From: Diphasiastrum complanatum
Lineage: Eukaryota > Streptophyta > Lycopodiopsida > Lycopodiales > Lycopodiaceae
Direction: 5' to 3'
Assembly: GCA_029204225.1 (NCBI GenBank)
Contig: CM055102.1
Coordinates: forward strand, 12,795,484 to 12,859,483
Length of the DNA: 64,000 nucleotides
In this document: one piece after another, positions 53,147-64,000 of the stretch
How positions within the stretch are numbered: position 1 is the stretch's first letter
Layout of the letters: every line of letters begins with the position of its first letter
Notes under the pieces: model-generated
The model's input: only the letters and a program-made list of their open reading frames with translations
What the model was told of the DNA's origin: nothing
The model's database searches: none
Translations under genes and position numbers: made by a program

Positions 53147-53409
53147 TTGTTATGGTTGAGGGGATAGACAAGCATCGGTCCGTTTATGTCTCCGCTCAAC
53201 TTTTGCTTAAAAACCCAAGCATCAAACTCTATAATCCGGCTCTTGGGAATGAATAAGTTCAACCACGAGTGAGGAGTGTACCAGAGACCTGACTTTCGGA
53301 TATCTCTTTCCTTGTTGTGGACCCTGTCGAGAAAGCCCAAATAATCAGCATCTATGATGCTGATTTCGGATGGAAGATAATGAAGCGGTTCTAACAATGA
53401 ATTTAACTT
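53147..53409 (-). pseudogene. CKX: CKX copy C exon 4, open
   Basis: 263 bp, in frame from KLNSLLEPLHYLPSEIS through FLDRVH and LFIPKSRI to the split Lys codon. Confidence 0.9.
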
Positions 53410-53593
53410 CTGCGTGGCACAAAAGAAAATTTCAAGTCACTCAAAGCTTAAGTAGATCACAAGCGAATTAAAAATTTTTGTAAAATGAGCAGAGCTTGTA
53501 ACTGGAGCCATAATCAGAAGTTATTTATCTTAACGTGACTGCAATATAATAACACTTATCATTGTATTAAACGTGATAATGACAACAGACTAC

Positions 53594-53860
53594 CTTGCCT
53601 ATCAAGTTTGATTCACGCTCAAAATAGGCCTTGGTGAGCTCCAAACAATAAAGGACTGGAACATCTGATTCTATCGTGACATTGGAATTCACGTCTTCTA
53701 ATGTATGGGACTCCATCTTCCAGCTATTCAGATCTTTACCTTTAACCAACAAGGACCCTTCGATATAATCAAAAGAATTCTCTTTTCCTTGTGAAATCAG
53801 CATCTCCTGATCTTTCGTAAGGCCGAAAAATCTAAGTGGTAAGCTCCAACCCATTTCACC
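53594..53860 (-). pseudogene. CKX: CKX copy C exon 3, frameshifted
   Basis: Shares the one-base loss with copy B at the FSAF position; donor AAG/GTAGTC intact. Confidence 0.88.
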
Positions 53861-53913
53861 TAGAAATAAGCAGCCATATTGAAAGTGCAGAAAGACATAT
53901 AAGATAATATGAG

Positions 53914-53993
<80 letters not shown>

Positions 53994-53998
53994 ACTAC
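53861..53998 (-). repeat. CKX copy C intron 2 with AG/CT microsatellite
   Basis: 138 bp with about 74 bp of repeat (53,917-53,989). Confidence 0.9.
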
Positions 53999-54126
53999 CT
54001 TAGGAGGAACATGATGGAGGCGGATTTTGGCTTTAGTTATGATAGTGAGTTGTCCCAGACCTCCTAACACCGAGTAGAAGAGATCTGCATGTTGGTGTTC
54101 GGAGCATATCACTATCTCTTCTTTTC
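53999..54126 (-). pseudogene. CKX: CKX copy C exon 2
   Basis: 42 codons in frame, GGLGQL at the family GGLGQF position, acceptor GGCAG intact. Confidence 0.9.
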
Positions 54127-57938
<3,812 letters not shown>

Positions 57939-58546
57939 ACCTCCTTTCGATTGATCGAATACGGAACAACTGTTGGGTTATACTAATTCTGGACCGATGC
58001 TGCAAAGCGCTACTCTATGTGTCGAAAGTCCTATCATGCATCGATAGCTTTGACTACATTGAGCTGATCAATCCCATCTACGAGAAGCGTTATTCAATTG
58101 GCTTGAGGACATTCTATAGCAGTGTTGGTCAGACCTCTCTACTCGTATTGGGGAAGTAACCACTAGAAGCTGTTCAAAACAATGATGTTAATTACGCAAA
58201 ATCAATTGTGAGGTTATTCAAATTATAATGCAATCTCTTTATCTTAATATCTCAAGAGAATCCTAACTGAGATGCACACAAGGAAACTGCAACATTTTCA
58301 AATGGGGATAGTTCAGGAGCAAATGTCTTGTAAAGAAGTAGCTAGAGAGTTTACTATGTAGAGATTACAAGTTTGGCCACATCTTTGAGATTTCTAGAAA
58401 TAAGAAAAAAGATCAGCACATTCAATTCTGACATAGGAGAAGTGGTTTTATATGTACTATGCATATAAACGATCCCAACTAGTACAATCGAACTGTGTAT
58501 CACAGTGAAAGCTTAAACTAAGCCAAAGATCAGCTGCGGCGCTCTC

Positions 58547-58556
<10 letters not shown>
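57939..58556 (-). promoter_or_regulatory. 5' region of CKX copy C
   Basis: Inverse of 4,130-4,745, with the ATATAAAA-like box near 58,445 and a CT tract at 58,546-58,580. A 75-codon plus-strand frame (57,932-58,159) is present in both arms but has no recognised homology. Confidence 0.3.
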
Positions 58557-58580
<24 letters not shown>

Positions 58581-60130
58581 GATCGATCTCGATCTCGCTC
58601 TCTCCTCAAACACATATTCCGTTGGTAGTGTTAAGGATCGCAACACTTCAGCAAGATATATAGAGGACACTGAACTGTAGTCTTTGGTGGACTTTAATGG
58701 AGCACTGCGAAATTGGAATATTCGAGGGCCTACCACGCATGGACCTGGCCGGCTGGGATCTCATTAGAGAGTGCACAGCAAGTGCACCTGGCTGGGATCT
58801 CATTAGAGACTGCCTCTGTCGCACAGGCCCCATTACATCCAAGGAAATATATCTTTTGTTTTTTTCTTAATGCCATATATTATCATTGGATGCAGTAGGG
58901 CTATCACTGGATGGAGTAGGGCCGGGAGTGCAGGTGCACATGGAGTGCACGCCTTAACCAGCAGGCCGTATCTTCCAAGATCGATGTGGAGATTCAATGT
59001 TCAAATTTCCAACTTCTAAAGTTCCCAGCTATACCCAATCTCCACCCTCAACATCAAAAGATACTAATCCTGAAAGTCCCGGCCTCTGACACACATGAGA
59101 ACCTCAGAAACTTGTAATCCGTGATGGAGACCAAGCAAACACTAATTTCTAAGCCCGGCTATTTCAATTTCCGTGCAGCTACGAGCCTACGATGCACGCA
59201 TAGAGCTGCATCATCATGGGAAACTGCAACTTGTATCAAATCTTTAATCCATTGACGACAGGAGCAAGCAAGATTTAGACACTGCAACTTGTATCAAATC
59301 CATTGATGACAGGAGCAAGCAAGATTTAGACAATCCTTTGAACTTTGAAGGCTGCTCCAGCCGGCCTACAATCAAAGCAGAGCTTATGCAGCAAATCAGA
59401 TCGTCAGGTCACTATTTCCATTATTGATGACTGGAGCAAGTGTGAAGAGTCAAAGAAATCCTCATACGTCCATATTTAAAATTAATAGCGAATGCGTCAC
59501 CTGTAATTGACAATGCACCAATTCTTTATCACGACTCGAGAGGCAAAAGAATTCTAAATATGCAGATTAATAGTGATAATATATGCAGCAAATCGGATCG
59601 TCGGTGCAACTGTCACTAGTTCCATGATTGATGACTGCAAGTGTGAAGAGTCAAAGCAATCCGCATATGTACATATTTAGAATTAATAGCCAATTCTTTA
59701 TCACTAGTGACTACTCGAGACTCGACAGTAGAAACAATTTTAAATATGAGCTATTAATAGTAAGAAACTATCCAAGGTGATAATACAATTCCACGAAAGA
59801 TTAGAAGCCTCCCCAAGTGACATGTGGAGAAGTTTCCTGTTTTCCCTACAAGCATAATGTTACGCTATCCCTCGCTTTTAGCGTTGCCTTGATACTTGTA
59901 AGCTAATGTAGTTGAGCTATTGGGGTGATTTGATACCATTGGTGTTAAAAAGTTTGAAACTAATCTTATAAAAAATCCACAAAATTATTATGAAATCGTT
60001 AAAAGGTTAAAATAAAACCTTAAACTCTCAAATTTATAACTAAACTCAATTGATTTTGAGTCATATAAAAAACCTATAAATTTAAAATGAAGTGTTAAAA
60101 AATGAATTTCAATAATTGGGCTGTGACTAT
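58557..60130 (-). repeat. CKX-upstream flank, right arm
   Basis: Inverse of 2,600-4,130 and direct repeat of 29,379-30,960. Includes the 56 bp tandem word at 59,225-59,333. No gene. Confidence 0.65.
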
Positions 60131-62615
60131 TTGACCTCTAATGACAAAATTGGCCCTATCAACTAGTGACACCAAGATGCTTGACTAGAAAACTATATGA
60201 CATCCCTAAAGTGTTCACTGATTCTCTTTATCAGTCAGTAAATCCTTACTTAACTATTACAGTTTGGCACCTTGTCACTTGGCATTTCAATTTCTGCCCA
60301 TTACCAGGCTTCACGGGTATCAATGACTTATTATTCTTGGTTCATTACCCAATCAGGCAGAAGGTTTGGCGTTGTAGTATAGATTATCTAGCTTGTCAGT
60401 GGATACACGGACCTCCTTCATGCTTGAACTATACTCACGTTGCTTGAAGACATGCAAGTCATGATGCTCAACTAGGATCATAATGCAGCTCGATTGAACA
60501 CCTATCAGATTCATACTCTACTTGTTGTAAAAATTAATTGGAAAAAGATCTTGAAAGCTGAAAACTAATCTACATACATCCTACAAATCAACAACAAGAA
60601 ACAAGAAACTGAATAGGAAGCATTATGAATGTTGAAGGATCAAGAAACACATTGTCCTTTAGGATTTTGTTTTTCCATTCTGGCTGCGGCTGCTGGGCTG
60701 CAATAATGTCTGACCTTGAGGAATACTTGCTCTGGTCCAGGTCATATTTTCTGCCCCTCATGCTTCGAGGGTATTTCTTTCCAAATTTCTCGGACTCTAT
60801 AGTATCGGCCATCTTGGATTTTTGGCTCGATCTGCTAGGTCGCCTTTAGCTTTAGTGGGAGTCTTGCCAAACATTCATGAAGGGCCTTGGTACATTTGTC
60901 TTCCTTTCTATTCCTTTCACTAGGTAAGGGCTCAACTTCACTTGCATTCAAACCTGTAGGTGGCGGCGTAAGCTTCTAGAAGTTCGTATCATAACTTGGG
61001 GGTCATCAAACTCTTCGGTGTGGTTTTGGGTAGGTCAGGTGGGTTGTGATTGGGTGAGGATGGCATGAATTTGGTGGGTTGTCCAAGGATAGGATTCTTG
61101 ACGAGGTTATACATGGCATCGGGAAAGCTAAGTTTTTTAATGAACTCGTCTCGTCGGGCTTTGTACATCTCAGGAGGTCCTTCGTGTGGTCTCAAGGGTT
61201 GATTGAGGTAGGGATGGGGGAGTGATGGCTGGGGAACATGGTGCGTGGGCACAAAGGTTTGAGAGGATTCCAACATTGAAAAATGAGAAGTTCTATAGCT
61301 AGGTTGGGGGGTTGAGAGATCACTTTCAATAGCGGCTTTGGTCTCCTTCCCCTCCGATCCCAAACTACCATCCAACTGGTACATTGATTCGTCGTGTCCT
61401 GCAATGTCATCATCTCCATCTTTGTCCTTTGGCTGTCGTTCAGAATTTATTGCTTGGGCCTTGCACGCAGTGTTCCATAGTTGGTTCACTTTATCCAAAA
61501 CTTTTTGTAGGTCCTTCGACATTTGCTCCAATTGCCTTTGGGACTCTTGGATGGCTTTTTCTTGTTTATTAGCGGCTCGTTTAAAATTCATCTTGTCAAC
61601 CTTCTCTTGAATAAGTCTTACGTGATTCTCCATTTTGATTGTTGGAGCTTTAGGGAGCTACACAAGAATATCTTTCGGCTACATTGGAGGGAGATCAACT
61701 ATCATTACTCCAGATGACCCATCATGAATTTGGTCGATCTGTTGCTTTAGTTGATCTTGGACTTCATTGAGCTCTTGAGCTTGCTTGCCCATGGTGGCTC
61801 GCAACTCCATAATTGATATTTTATTCTCCTCAGTGTCAACTTCTTTCTTTTTGATTTGCCTCTACTGCTCTGGTATGACTTGTTCCTACTGCTTGACTGT
61901 AATTTTCAGTTCTCTATGCTAATTACTAACCAGTGTAGATGGTAGCTGGTCTCGGATAGCCTCAGTATGGATCGCTTGGCCACCTCTGAGAGTTCTTCGG
62001 GATTGGTGAGGATGGGGTATTTGACGGAGTTGTGGCAGGGTAGCATTAGTCCAAAGAAGAATGTTAGAGAGGGTGGAGGTGGTAGTGGGAATGATGGAGG
62101 AATGGAAATGTGGTAGTGGGTGTGAGGGTGATGGATGGAGTGGCAAGTTGGGTGGAAGTGGCAATGGTATCTGGTATGAGTTGGCTTCCCCCAACTGGTA
62201 TTCCTTTCCTGCATCGATGTCGTCATTTATTTCTAATAGGTATTTGGCATCCAAATAGGTTGAATCGTCTGTAATAATGTGGACCTGCCATTTCCTGCTA
62301 TTGTGGTGTTTCGGTTGTCATCGTCTCCCCTCCCAAACCTGTTGCTTGTGGGGATTGTGGTAGGAGCTGTACAACCGCTTCTTGGGACATTGTCAAGTTG
62401 ATTGGCTTCTCTACACTAGTTACCAAATGATTTACTTGTATTGTTTGTGTTGCTGGTGAATGTGGCATTGTTGGCATATTATCTAGCAGCAGTGCAGTTG
62501 CAATTGAGGCTGGTGGAATAACTTGGGATTCAGTTGTTGTGTAGGTAGCCATGGATGTTACTACAACATCAGTGCCATGAGGTGGTGAGGAGTGCTATTG
62601 TGATGCCGTATCTGA
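60131..62615 (-). pseudogene. Coiled-coil/proline-rich ORF module, uninterrupted copy
   Basis: The main frame is 61,633-60,989 (214 codons, coiled-coil N-terminus), the second 60,812-60,588, Pro-rich frames 62,254-61,906, and the Thr-rich frame 62,552-62,298, which is intact here. The empty copia site is 62,529-62,533. Function unknown. Confidence 0.45.
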
Positions 62616-63770
62616 TCAAGAGCTCTCATCTTGTGAATTTTCTGACCCAGATGTAGTTTGTTTGTGTGGCTGCTTTCTTGGATCTGGGCTTTCGTAGGAG
62701 CTTTTCTCCTTTCGACTTTGTACCATCGGATTCCATCTCATGTGGGAAAGCTTGTCGCTTTGCTTGCATTTTGATTGCTCAGTGAATTTCAGCTTTCCTT
62801 TATGTGCTTTTGCTTGATATAGGAGGACCTTATCCTCCTCTTTAAACTCCTTGAGCTTAATTAAACAATCATGCCAATCTTTTTGTCTACGTTTGTGAAC
62901 CTGTTGTGCATGGACACTGATGGTACTGGTTTCACAGAGCTTTTCAAGATGAAATAGGTGATTGGCTATTGCAGGTCATAGGCCCGACATAAAGATGGAT
63001 TATAAAATTCAACTGGCATAATGGCTTCCTGGCCATAAGTCAACTGAAAAGGGGTAGATCCAGTAGATTTCTTAGGAATTGTGCGACAAGCCCAAAGTGC
63101 GGCGTGTACTTTAGTTCCCAATCATACCTACTGGCCTCTACGGTCTTAGTGAGGATTTCGCATAAGATTTTATTGTGGACTCAGCTTGTCCATTGCATCG
63201 CGGGTAATAAGAGGCACTTTTCCTATGGACCACTAAGAAGGTGGATAGTAAGTGTTCAATCACAACATTTAAGAAGTGTGTTCTCCTATCACTAATGATT
63301 TTTAATGGGCATCCAAAACGTACTATAACCTACTCATAAAGGAATTTAATAGTGGATTTTGCATCTGCAGATTTAATATCCCGAGCTTTGGCCCACTTGG
63401 TGCAATAGTCGGTGGCTACTATAATATATCAAGATTGTGTAAATCTAGCAGACAGGCTAATCGATCCCACATAGTCAATTACCCATTTGAAAAATGCTTG
63501 TTTGGACAATATGGGATTTAATTGCATGAAATCCTTGAATTGGGGTCGTTTTGCACATTGACATACATCGCATGCCATTACAAATTGATGTGTATCTTTA
63601 AATAAGGTTGGCCACCAGAATCTGGCCAACAATATTTTTTGTGATGTCATCTCAAATGAGAAATGTCCATCGCCACTTCCTTCATGGGTTAGGAAAATGA
63701 TGGGGGTTGTTTCGCCCTGGTGAGACATCGACAAATAATTCCATCCATTCTCTTTTTATATAGTTGTCCA
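62616..63770 (-). pseudogene. Ty3/gypsy integrase remnant, second copy
   Basis: Paralogue of 39,310-40,465 with the same H2C2 domain (63,734-63,429) and the same broken core. It ends abruptly near 63,765, where DNA matching 41,492 follows. Confidence 0.8.
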
Positions 63771-64000
63771 GTTCGGGCAGCATGGACGTATCCCATTGGT
63801 TTTTTCTTTCTACCCGACACATGCTAATCTGCCCGACGTCAATACCTCAAGTTAAATTTACTTGACTATGCTGGTTAGTATAATGAAATTTTCTAACTAT
63901 ACTAGTTACAGTTATAGAAATATAGTATGTACAATTACATAAAATATGGTATACGCAGTAACTGTGACTATGTTGGCATTCACATTAGATTAAATGTGAT
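63771..64000. repeat. Copy of 41,492-41,720
   Basis: Identical or nearly so over 230 bp to the window end. No gene. Confidence 0.7.

Overview
The window is nuclear DNA of a flowering plant. The evidence is a five-exon cytokinin dehydrogenase (CKX) gene structure with plant-type GT/AG introns, a Ty1/copia retrotransposon primed by initiator-tRNA-Met (TGGTATCAGAG just inside the 5' LTR), Ty3/gypsy integrase remnants, hAT-like MITEs, abundant CT/GA and GT microsatellites and AT-rich intergenic DNA. I cannot name the species. No gene in the window looks intact. It is a gene-fragment and transposon-rich segmental duplication block.

Layout. The outer parts form a very large imperfect palindrome: 1-15,640 (+) reappears as 62,819-44,600 (-). 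From the outside inwards each arm carries a gypsy integrase tail plus a coiled-coil/proline-rich ORF remnant (1-2,150; 60,590-63,770), a non-coding flank, CKX exon 1 (4,746-5,345; 57,938-57,339), a 3.2 kb intron full of repeats and GC-rich hairpins, CKX exons 2-5 (8,613-10,023; 54,126-52,673), one or more extra solo copies of exon 5 with 3' flank, a 360 bp MITE, a GT/CA microsatellite module, and the terminus (CACTACAACACTCGCC) of a DNA transposon with pieces of its unrecognised, transposase-like gene (15,539-15,640; 44,701-43,440).

The interior (16,000-43,000) consists of further direct and inverted copies of the same modules. There is a third CKX copy (exons 2-5, 19,190-20,669). A local palindrome is centred near 18,240 (11,105-14,200 against 25,385-22,300). 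A direct repeat pairs 25,341-28,378 with 49,377-52,098. A third copy of the gypsy/flank module (29,385-40,465) is a direct repeat of 58,560-63,730 and is split by a complete 5,861 bp copia element (33,362-39,222) with apparently identical LTRs and a 5 bp target-site duplication. A second, decayed copia RT/RNase H remnant lies at 40,631-41,325 (-).

How the parts relate. Three CKX copies (A, B, C) and three solo exon 5 copies share ancestry but carry different lesions, so the order of events can be read. Exon 1 frameshifts are identical in both arms and predate the inversion. B and C share deletions that A lacks. The copia element came last, because its target site is empty in the two paralogous copies. 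CKX normally degrades cytokinins; here nothing in the block appears able to make a full-length enzyme, although exon 5 at 11,152-11,467 and at 49,376-49,061 remains open.
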